A stretch of 64,000 nt of DNA from Pseudomonadota bacterium (GTDB lineage Bacteria > Pseudomonadota > Alphaproteobacteria > Rhizobiales > Xanthobacteraceae), in the NCBI GenBank assembly GCA_023387735.1, contig JAEWHP010000044.1, positions 136,795 through 200,794 of the forward strand, given 5' to 3'. The notes below the pieces were generated by a model that did not search any database, was not told the origin of the DNA, and saw only the letters and a program-made list of their open reading frames with translations. The position numbers were made by a program, and so were the translations under genes. Below, piece after piece: positions 49,931-56,637 of this stretch. The first letter of the stretch is position 1; each line of letters starts with the position of its first letter.

Positions 49931-51514
49931 CTAATGCGCATCGCCGCCGGCGGCCAATGCGGACGGCTTCTTCAGCGTCAGCACCAGCACGCTGAGGCCG
50001 AGATAGAACACCGCCAGCATGAAGAAGGCGTCGCCATAGCTCATCACCACCGCCTGGCGGTGCACGATCTGCGACAATTGCTTCAGCGCCATCAGCGCGG
50101 CGTCGCCCATGCCCTGCATGCGCTCCGTGAACATCTTGAGCGTCTCGACCGCGGTGGCATTGCCCCAGGTGACGCTGTCATGCAGGCGCGAGATGTGCAG
50201 GTCGGTGCGCTGGTTCAGCACCTGGTTGATGACAGCCAATCCCACCGCGCCGCCGAGATTGCGCGTCAGGTTGAACAGCCCCGATGCGTTCTTCACCCGC
50301 TCCGGCGCCAGCGTGCCGAGCGCGATGGTGTTGGTCGGCACCATCGCCATCATCATGCCGACGCCGCGCAGGATCTGCGGCACCAGCAATTCGTAGAAAT
50401 CATACTCCTTGGTGATCCAGGTCATCTGATAGGAGCCGAGCGCGAACAGAACGAGCCCGATCGCGATAATAATGCGCATGTCGTACTTCACCATCAGCCG
50501 CCCCACGATCGGCGCGGTGAGGAACATGGCAATGCCGGAGACGAACATGGTTTCGCCGATCATCAGCGGGCTGTAGCCGCGAACTTCGGCGAGGTAGCGC
50601 GGGTAGATGTAGGTGAGGCCGTACAGGCCGATGCCGACGCAGAACGAGATCAGGCAGCCGACGCCGAAATTGCGGTCGCCGAAGGTCCTGATGTCGACGA
50701 TCGGCTCCTTGACGCTGAGCACCCGCCAGAAGAAGGCGAGCGCCGAGACCGCACAGATCGCCGCGCACACCGCCACCGAGGTGTCTTCGAACCATTGCGA
50801 CTGCGGCCCCTCCTCCAGCACGTATTCCAGCGTGCCGAGAAAGCCCGCCATGAACAAGAGGCCCCACCAGTCGAAATGCTCGAGCAGCGCGAAGTTCGGC
50901 TTGTCGAAATCGACCAGCGCCAGCACGCCGATGGTGATGCCGATGCCGGGCACGATGTTGATGAAGAACAGCCAGTGCCACGACATCAGGTCGGTGATGT
51001 AGCCGCCGATGGTCGGCCCGATGGTCGGCGCCAGCGTCGCGACCAGTCCGATGATGGGGCCGACGATGTAGAATTTCGAGCGCGGAAACACCGTGTAGGC
51101 GGAGGCGAACACGGTCGGGATCATGCCGGCGCCCAAAAATCCCTGGATCGAACGCCACAGGATCATCTGCTCGATGGTCGAGGCGAGACCGCAGAACAGG
51201 CTGGCGACGGTGAAGCCGGAAGCGGAAATCGCAAACAGCAATCGCGTGCCGAAAGCGCGCGAAAGGAATCCCGAGAGCGGGATCGCGATCACCTCGGCGA
51301 TCAAATACGAGGTCTGCACCCAGGAGACTTCGCTGGAACTGGCGGAAAGGCCGGCCTGGATCTGCTGCAGCGACGCCGAGACGACCTGGATGTCCAGGAT
51401 CGACATGAACATTCCGAACACCATGATGAGAAACGCAAACAGCCGGCGCGGCGGGATGCGCTCGTCGGCCGCGGCGTTCATCATCGAGGGCGAGGCGGTG
51501 GTGGCGTCAGCCAT
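49931..51514 (-). CDS. DHA2-family (EmrB/QacA-like) multidrug MFS exporter
   Basis: 527 residues with about 14 membrane helices. Family markers: MSILDIQVVSASLQQIQAGL in helix 1 (the conserved LD.TIVN-like Asp), SSSEVSWVQTSYLIAEVIAIPL, GFLSRAFGTRLLFAI (loop 2-3) and motif C in AYTVFPRSKFYIVGPIIGLVATLAPTIGPTIGGYI. It works with the membrane-fusion protein encoded just upstream, 29 bases away, as an EmrAB-type tripartite pump. Probably regulated by the divergent TetR. Confidence 0.9.
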   Translation of the reverse strand: MADATTASPSMMNAAADERIPPRRLFAFLIMVFGMFMSILDIQVVSASLQQIQAGLSASSSEVSWVQTSYLIAEVIAIPLSGFLSRAFGTRLLFAISASGFTVASLFCGLASTIEQMILWRSIQGFLGAGMIPTVFASAYTVFPRSKFYIVGPIIGLVATLAPTIGPTIGGYITDLMSWHWLFFINIVPGIGITIGVLALVDFDKPNFALLEHFDWWGLLFMAGFLGTLEYVLEEGPQSQWFEDTSVAVCAAICAVSALAFFWRVLSVKEPIVDIRTFGDRNFGVGCLISFCVGIGLYGLTYIYPRYLAEVRGYSPLMIGETMFVSGIAMFLTAPIVGRLMVKYDMRIIIAIGLVLFALGSYQMTWITKEYDFYELLVPQILRGVGMMMAMVPTNTIALGTLAPERVKNASGLFNLTRNLGGAVGLAVINQVLNQRTDLHISRLHDSVTWGNATAVETLKMFTERMQGMGDAALMALKQLSQIVHRQAVVMSYGDAFFMLAVFYLGLSVLVLTLKKPSALAAGGDAH

Positions 51515-51543
51515 GATCTGCTAGGCCCGCTGGCGCAAGGGAA

Positions 51544-52827
51544 CTACTGCGGTTGAACCATTCCCGGCGCGTCGAGATCGGCCTCGCTGTCGGCATCTGC
51601 CGCGCCTTGGCGGGTGTCGACGGTGGCGTAGACCGACATGCCGGCGCGAAGCAGGTTCTGCTTCGCCACCTCCTTTGGCACGCGGATGCGAACCGGCAGG
51701 CGCTGCACGATCTTGGTGAAATTGCCGGTCGCGTTGTCCGGCGGCAACAGCGTGAACACCGAGCCCGCCGCAGGCGATATGCTGTCGACGACGCCGGCGA
51801 ACTTGCGATGGCCGTAGGCGTCGACCGAGATGTTCACGGGCTGGCCGGGACGGATGCGCTTGAGCTGGGTTTCCTTGAAGTTGGCGTCGATGAAGACGTC
51901 GTTGAGCGGCACCACGTTCGCAAGCCGTTGCCCGGCCTGGATGAAGTCGCCGGTATTGACGAGGCGATTGGAGAAGTTGCCGTCGACCGGCGCGCGCACC
52001 GAGGTGAAATTGAGGTCGCGCTCGGCCTTGGCAAGCTGGGTCTGCAATTCCGCAAGTTGCGCGCGCGCCTCGGCCTGCTGCGCCTTCGTCACCTCGACAT
52101 TGTCGCGCGCGGTGTCGAAGGCGGCCTGCGCCGACCTGACTGCCGCCAGACTCTGGTCGCGGCTGGCTTCGGAAACTTCAAAGGCGGCGCGCGAGGCAAA
52201 GCCCTTGGTGCTCAGCGTCTGCTGGCGATCGAAGTCGAGGCCGGCGCGTTTCATCGCCGCGTCGGCGGATGCCAGCTGCGCCTTGGCCTGCTCGGCGGCG
52301 CTTTCCAGCGCGACGACCTGCCGGCCGATGCGGTCGATCGTCGCCTGCTGGGTCGCGATCCTGGAGCGCGCCGCGTCCACCGCGATACGATAGTCGCCGT
52401 CATCGATCCTGAAGATGACGTCGCCGGCGCGAACGATCGAATTGTCGGCGGGCAGGATCGCCGCGACATGGCCTGCTACCCGGGCGCCGAGCGTGGTGTT
52501 GTTGGCGCGGACGTAGGCGTTGTCGGTCGAGATATAGAAGCGCCCGACGAGGAAGTAGTAGGTGCCGTAGCCGACGGCTGCGAGCGCCAGCAGGGCGAAC
52601 AGCCCCATGAACACGAATTTCTTGCGGTTGCCCGGCTTCGCCGCGGCTGGGCTGGCCGAAGGCGCAGCAGGCCTTTCGGCTTCGGCGGGCGTCTCGGCGG
52701 GGCGGCGCCGGGATTCTTCGGCGACCTGGGCGCGCGGCTGATCCGCAGCCTCCAGCACCGCATCGTCGTTGGCCGACTCCGGACCGGCACGAACGACGCG
52801 TGCTGCCTGGTCTCTCGCTGCGGCCAT
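51544..52827 (-). CDS. HlyD/EmrA-family membrane fusion protein
   Basis: 427 residues: a Pro/Ala-rich cytoplasmic N-terminus, one membrane anchor (VFMGLFALLALAAVGYGTYYF), then lipoyl/biotinyl halves (YVRANNTTLGARVAGHVAAIL and SVRAPVDGNFSNRLVNTGDFI) on either side of an alpha-helical hairpin (about 140-250, Ala/Gln-rich), and the beta-barrel domain. EmrA periplasmic adaptor for the DHA2 pump encoded next. First gene of the operon, controlled from the 186-base divergent promoter region containing the TetR operator. Confidence 0.92.
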   Translation of the reverse strand: MAAARDQAARVVRAGPESANDDAVLEAADQPRAQVAEESRRRPAETPAEAERPAAPSASPAAAKPGNRKKFVFMGLFALLALAAVGYGTYYFLVGRFYISTDNAYVRANNTTLGARVAGHVAAILPADNSIVRAGDVIFRIDDGDYRIAVDAARSRIATQQATIDRIGRQVVALESAAEQAKAQLASADAAMKRAGLDFDRQQTLSTKGFASRAAFEVSEASRDQSLAAVRSAQAAFDTARDNVEVTKAQQAEARAQLAELQTQLAKAERDLNFTSVRAPVDGNFSNRLVNTGDFIQAGQRLANVVPLNDVFIDANFKETQLKRIRPGQPVNISVDAYGHRKFAGVVDSISPAAGSVFTLLPPDNATGNFTKIVQRLPVRIRVPKEVAKQNLLRAGMSVYATVDTRQGAADADSEADLDAPGMVQPQ

Positions 52828-52906
52828 TAACGGCCTCCCCTTTCAGATGTCGCGATGCCATCGCAGCCAGTCTGGGCGCGGGACATCGTCGCGTCAAAAT
52901 GTATAA

Positions 52907-52927
52907 TTGACCGAACGGTTCGGTCAA
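52907..52927. promoter_or_regulatory. TetR-type operator between the efflux operon and its regulator
   Basis: A perfect 21-base palindrome, arms TTGACCGAAC and GTTCGGTCAA around a central G. It lies 80 bases before the emrA-like start and 87 before the tetR start. Palindromes rich in GACCG..CGGTC are common TetR-family sites, so autorepression plus repression of the pump is the simplest reading. Confidence 0.8.
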
Positions 52928-53013
52928 GATACGTGGATACGGGACGGATCATAGCGCGAGAAACGTCCGCAAAGCGTATCCCGGGTTGAAATCTTTTTCA
53001 TAAACATAAACCA

Positions 53014-53655
53014 ATGGTTGTATCTCACCCCAGCACTATCAAGTCCGGCAGCGACGAGGACAGCTCGAAGCGCCGCCAGATTCTGGACGGCGCCCGCAAG
53101 GTGTTCATGGATCTGGGCTTTGATGGGGCGAGCATGAACGAGATTGCGCGCTCGGCGGGCGTTTCCAAGGGCACGCTTTACGTCTACTTCGCCGACAAGA
53201 GCCGGCTGTTCGAAGCCATCGTCGAGGACGAAGCGCTCGAGAAGAGCAAGATCGTCTACAATCTCGATCCGCGGCGGGACGCCGAGACCACATTGCGGGA
53301 GTTCGGCCAGGCCTATATCGGGTCGATCTGCCGGCCGGGCGGCGGCTCGTCGATCCGCACGGTGATGGCAATCGCCGAGCGGATGCCGGACGTCGGACGC
53401 CAGTTCTACGAGAACGTGCTCGCAAAGACGATCAACCGTCTCGCCGACTATCTGCAGGCCCATGTCGGACCGGACGATCTGGCGATCGACGATTGCGAAC
53501 TTGCCGCCGCGCAGTTCCTGCAGATGTGCCAGGCGACGCTGTTCCTGCCGTTCGTGTTCCAGGCGGAGCCGGCGCCATCGGCCGCACGCATCGCGCACGT
53601 GGTCGACAGCGCGACGCGGATGTTTCTCAGGACGTATCGGGCAAAACCCGCATAG
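53014..53655 (+). CDS. TetR/AcrR-family transcriptional regulator of the EmrAB-like pump
   Basis: 213 residues. Helix-turn-helix: RRQILDGARKVFMDLGFDGASMNEIARSAGVSKGTLYVYFADKSRLFEAIV (about 20-70), a classic TetR N-terminal domain; the rest is the helical ligand-binding and dimer domain with a TetR_C_7/33-like sequence (ERMPDVGRQFYENVL). Transcribed away from the efflux operon with a perfect palindrome between them. Ligand unknown. Confidence 0.93.
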   Translation: MVVSHPSTIKSGSDEDSSKRRQILDGARKVFMDLGFDGASMNEIARSAGVSKGTLYVYFADKSRLFEAIVEDEALEKSKIVYNLDPRRDAETTLREFGQAYIGSICRPGGGSSIRTVMAIAERMPDVGRQFYENVLAKTINRLADYLQAHVGPDDLAIDDCELAAAQFLQMCQATLFLPFVFQAEPAPSAARIAHVVDSATRMFLRTYRAKPA

Positions 53656-53739
53656 GCGCGCCCCCTTCCCGGGGGACTTGCTGCCGATCGGATATTCCCA
53701 GGAACAGAACCATCGCAGGGCCGTTGCTCCTCCGGAGAG

Positions 53740-53982
53740 ATGAGCATGCATGAGCCGTTGCCGATACTGATGGAAAATTCGATCCAGATCGCCTGGGAGT
53801 ATCTCGAGCGCACCGGCGATCTCGGAGATCCCGAGGTGGCGAGCCGGTTCCTGCTCGGTGCGGTGGAACAAATGGTTCGCAAGGGCGAGCGGCGGCGGCT
53901 GCTGCTCTCCAACAACGCGATCGATGCCTACCGGAAATTCGCAGCCGAGCGCCGTCGCCTGGTCATCGTGTCACACAGATGA
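53740..53982 (+). CDS. Conserved small hypothetical protein, 80 residues
   Basis: Starts MSMHEPLPILMENSIQIAWEYLERTGDLGDPEVASRFLLGAVEQMV; helical, soluble, ends in a basic RRLLLSNNAIDAYRKFAAERRRLV. From memory similar 70-80 residue proteins occur widely in rhizobia. GGAGAG precedes the start. Its stop overlaps the start of the DUF3606 gene (ATGA), so the two are translationally coupled. Function unknown. Confidence 0.75.
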   Translation: MSMHEPLPILMENSIQIAWEYLERTGDLGDPEVASRFLLGAVEQMVRKGERRRLLLSNNAIDAYRKFAAERRRLVIVSHR

Positions 53983-54158
53983 GCGAAAACCTCACCCGAA
54001 AGCCGGCGCCCGATCGCAGCAGGATCGACATGCATCAGCCGCAAGAAGTTCATCACTGGACCAGGCATCTCAACGTTTCGAAGGAAGACCTTCAACGCGC
54101 CATCGACAAGGTCGGAAATTGCGCGGCCGCGGTTCGCAAGCAACTGGCAGTGAAATGA
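53979..54158 (+). CDS. DUF3606 domain protein, 59 residues
   Basis: Translation MSENLTRKPAPDRSRIDMHQ..HHWTRHLNVSKEDLQRAIDKVGNCAAAVRKQLAVK: the D-R-x-R-I-D start, the W-x-x-H/K-x-x-V-S/T-x-x-x-L motif and V-G-x-x-x-x-x-V are the DUF3606 pattern, a small widespread rhizobial family of unknown function. Starts within the previous gene's stop. Confidence 0.85.
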   Translation: MSENLTRKPAPDRSRIDMHQPQEVHHWTRHLNVSKEDLQRAIDKVGNCAAAVRKQLAVK

Positions 54159-54198
54159 ACAGCGATCGGCTTGTCGTGAGCCTCGAAGGGAGGTTGGC

Positions 54199-54288
54199 AT
54201 GGAATTCCTGAAAGGCGCGCTGATATGGCTTGTCGAAATCCCGCTGCCGATCATCCTTCTTGTTGCGCTCTTTGTGCATCCGAGTTGA
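54199..54288 (+). CDS. Tiny single-helix membrane protein, 29 residues
   Basis: MEFLKGALIWLVEIPLPIIL followed by LVALFVHPS: one hydrophobic helix with a Pro pair in the middle. A strong ribosome site (GGGAGG, 6 bases before) argues for translation. It follows the DUF3606 gene by 40 bases and ends 15 bases before the convergent enolase-superfamily gene stop. Unrecognised, below usual gene-calling size. Confidence 0.65.
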   Translation: MEFLKGALIWLVEIPLPIILLVALFVHPS

Positions 54289-54302
54289 TCGCGCGGCTGC
54301 CG

Positions 54303-55436
54303 TCATCCTGCCGCGAACCGCGCCAGCGCTTCGCGATCGATTTCGATGCCTAGTCCCGGGCCATCGGGAACAGCAACCATACCGCCGACATGCTCGATAG
54401 GCCGCGTCAGCACCGCCTGGCGTATCGGATGCTCGGTCCGGTCGAATTCCAGCATCGGATCGAGCGGCGCCAGCGACAGCGGAGTGTGGGAGGGCAGCAC
54501 CGCCAGCAGTTGCAGCGATGCTGCGATTGCGATGCCGGTCCCCCAGACATGCGGATTGTACCTGATGCCGAAAGCCTCGGCCATGTCGGCGATCTTCTTG
54601 CATTCGGACAGTCCGCCGGCCGCGCAGGTGTCGGGCTGGATGATGTCCATCGCGCGCGTAGCGAGTACGTCACGAAAGCCGAACCGCGTGAACTCGCACT
54701 CGCCCCCGGCGACCGGAATCGAAAGCGCCGATCGCACTTCGCGATATCCCGCGAGGTCCTCGGGCGGCACCGGCTCCTCGAACCATCCGATATCGTGCCG
54801 CTCGATGATCCGGCCGAGACGGATCGCCGCGGTCGCATCAAAGGCGTGGTTGGCATCGACCATCAAGGCGACATCGGGTCCGATCGCTTCCCGCACCGCA
54901 GCCGTCACCGCCGCATCCTCTTCCACACCGAAGCCGACCTTCAGCTTCACCGCCTTGAAGCCTTCCGCGACGTAGCCCGCCGCCTCCTCGGGCAGATAGC
55001 GCAGCGGATCGCCGGACTTGCGCCGGTAAAGCCCCGTCGCGTAGGCCTGAACCGTGTCGCGGATTCCGCCGCCCAGCAGGCGATGCACCGGCACGCCAAA
55101 ATGCTTTCCCTTGATGTCCCAGAGCGCGATGTCGATGCCGCTCAACCCCTCGATCACCACGCCCTTCTGCCCATGATCGCGCAGCGTCGAATAGACTTTT
55201 CGCCACAGATGATCGATCCGCAGCGGATCCTTGCCGATCAGGAGCGTCGCCACGCCTTCGACCACGGCGGCGGTGATCCGGGCCGGGCCGTAGCATTCGC
55301 CCCATCCGACCAGGCCATTGTCGGTCTCGATCTCGACCACCATCGCCATTCGCGTGTCGTACCACGCGCGGGAATAGGCAAAGGGCTGCGAAAGCGCGGC
55401 AGAAAGGATGTGGGTACGGACACGCTTGATCTTCAT
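54303..55436 (-). CDS. Mandelate racemase/muconate lactonizing enzyme family protein (enolase superfamily)
   Basis: 377 residues: N-terminal capping domain with RAWYDTRMAMVVEIETDNGLVGWGE, then a TIM barrel carrying AVKLKVGFG (catalytic Lys of KxK), MVDANHAFD (metal Asp), WFEEPVPPED (metal Glu), AGGECEFTRFGFRD (third metal Glu) and PHVWGTGIAIAASL (catalytic-His end). The GECE/PHVWGTG combination fits sugar-acid dehydratases or racemases of this superfamily; substrate unknown. Standing alone, convergent with the small protein genes. Confidence 0.88.
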   Translation of the reverse strand: MKIKRVRTHILSAALSQPFAYSRAWYDTRMAMVVEIETDNGLVGWGECYGPARITAAVVEGVATLLIGKDPLRIDHLWRKVYSTLRDHGQKGVVIEGLSGIDIALWDIKGKHFGVPVHRLLGGGIRDTVQAYATGLYRRKSGDPLRYLPEEAAGYVAEGFKAVKLKVGFGVEEDAAVTAAVREAIGPDVALMVDANHAFDATAAIRLGRIIERHDIGWFEEPVPPEDLAGYREVRSALSIPVAGGECEFTRFGFRDVLATRAMDIIQPDTCAAGGLSECKKIADMAEAFGIRYNPHVWGTGIAIAASLQLLAVLPSHTPLSLAPLDPMLEFDRTEHPIRQAVLTRPIEHVGGMVAVPDGPGLGIEIDREALARFAAG

Positions 55437-55562
55437 CGCTGGCTCTCCCCGCGCGGGATTTGATCTGCCGGCCCGCTTGACCCCAACGATAGGCGCCCCG
55501 GCGCAATGCGCAAACCCCGCTGTCGGGGCGCATTCGCCCCATTGTCATGTTAGACTGCTACC

Positions 55563-55898
55563 ATGTCGCGTATTGCTTTCATCATCGCCCTGCTCTTCAC
55601 CGCCCCATGGGAGGAAGCCGAAAGCGTCGCGGTGAGAAATTTCGGGCCGGTGAACCTCCAGCCGTTCATTTGCCAGGACATCACCCGGAGCAGCCTGATC
55701 GAGCGCGTTTGTTACGACGAGGCGAACCGGCACATGGTCGTCAGGCACAGCGCGGTCCACGACCAGTACTGCGAACTGCCGAAAAGCGTGGCCGACGCGT
55801 TTCTAAACGCTCCTTCGATGGGCCAGTATTTCAAGACGAACATCGCGGCGAGCGGCAAATCCGGCCGATACGACTGCGGGGCGCATAAGGCATCATGA
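55563..55898 (+). CDS. Secreted KTSC-like small protein, 111 residues
   Basis: MSRIAFIIALLFTAPWEEAESV could be a signal peptide. The mature part includes YDEANRHMVVRHSAVHDQYCELPKSVADAFLNAPSMGQYFKTNI, whose Y-x-x-Y.. VP/LP..V...L..A.S.G.YF..NI pattern resembles KTSC (lysyl-tRNA-synthetase-like fragment) proteins. Three cysteines. Function unknown. It precedes the TetR/hydroxylase cluster on the same strand. Confidence 0.75.
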   Translation: MSRIAFIIALLFTAPWEEAESVAVRNFGPVNLQPFICQDITRSSLIERVCYDEANRHMVVRHSAVHDQYCELPKSVADAFLNAPSMGQYFKTNIAASGKSGRYDCGAHKAS

Positions 55899-55962
55899 TC
55901 AGGAATTCGTGAGCCTGTTTTCCGAAACTTGACATTTCTTTCGCTTTTGTCAAAATCGACAA

Positions 55963-56637
55963 ATGGTAGCCCGCACCCGCATTCTCGATGCCGCGATGCT
56001 GGTATTTCGCCGGCAGGGTTTCCGGCGCTCTTCGATCGAGCAGGCGGCGGAGGCCGCCGGCCTGACGCGGCAGGCGCTCTACCATCATTTCAAATCCAAG
56101 GAAGCGCTGTTCCGCGCCGTCATCGAACGGCTGCACGAGAGCGCGCTCGCCGCCGAGATCGAAGCGGCCGACGCTGCGGAAAAGGCCGGCGGCAGCCTCG
56201 CCGATATCCTCGTTGCTTCGGTCACCGCCAAGCTCGGACAACTGGCCGAGTCGCTCGACGGATCACCCCATGTCGAGGAGCTGTTCTCCGAACATCTGCT
56301 GCAGGCCCGCGATCTCTACCAGAAATATTCCGCCGCCTACGCGGCGCAGTTGGCGTCCACGATCACGCGCGTCTGCCGCAAACAGGGCCTCAAGTTGAAC
56401 GCCGGCATGACGCCGCAGGATTTTGCCCGCTGCATCGAGATGGCGATCAACGGCACCAAGTCCGCCTACCCCGCGATGCAGCCGGCCGGCGCCTTCCTGA
56501 AGGATCTGGAGATCATGCTGCGCACGCTGGTTGCGGGCGCCACGGCTCCGGTGCCGAAGCCGCGTCCCGTCAAGACCACATCCGCCAGAAAATCCGTATC
56601 CCGATCCACCTCCCGCAAATCTGGAGATCGCAGATGA
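55963..56637 (+). CDS. TetR-family regulator of the molybdenum hydroxylase operon
   Basis: 224 residues. HTH: RTRILDAAMLVFRRQGFRRSSIEQAAEAAGLTRQALYHHFKSKEALFRAVI (about 4-54); the rest is helical (TetR_C), ending in a basic Ser/Lys tail (TTSARKSVSRSTSRKSGDRR). Its stop codon overlaps the start of the Fe-S/Mo gene (ATGA), so unlike most TetR genes it is the first gene of the operon it presumably controls. The 64 bases upstream contain GACATTTC..TTTTGTCAAAATCGAC, including the short repeat TTTTGTCAAAA, a possible operator. Confidence 0.9.
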   Translation: MVARTRILDAAMLVFRRQGFRRSSIEQAAEAAGLTRQALYHHFKSKEALFRAVIERLHESALAAEIEAADAAEKAGGSLADILVASVTAKLGQLAESLDGSPHVEELFSEHLLQARDLYQKYSAAYAAQLASTITRVCRKQGLKLNAGMTPQDFARCIEMAINGTKSAYPAMQPAGAFLKDLEIMLRTLVAGATAPVPKPRPVKTTSARKSVSRSTSRKSGDRR

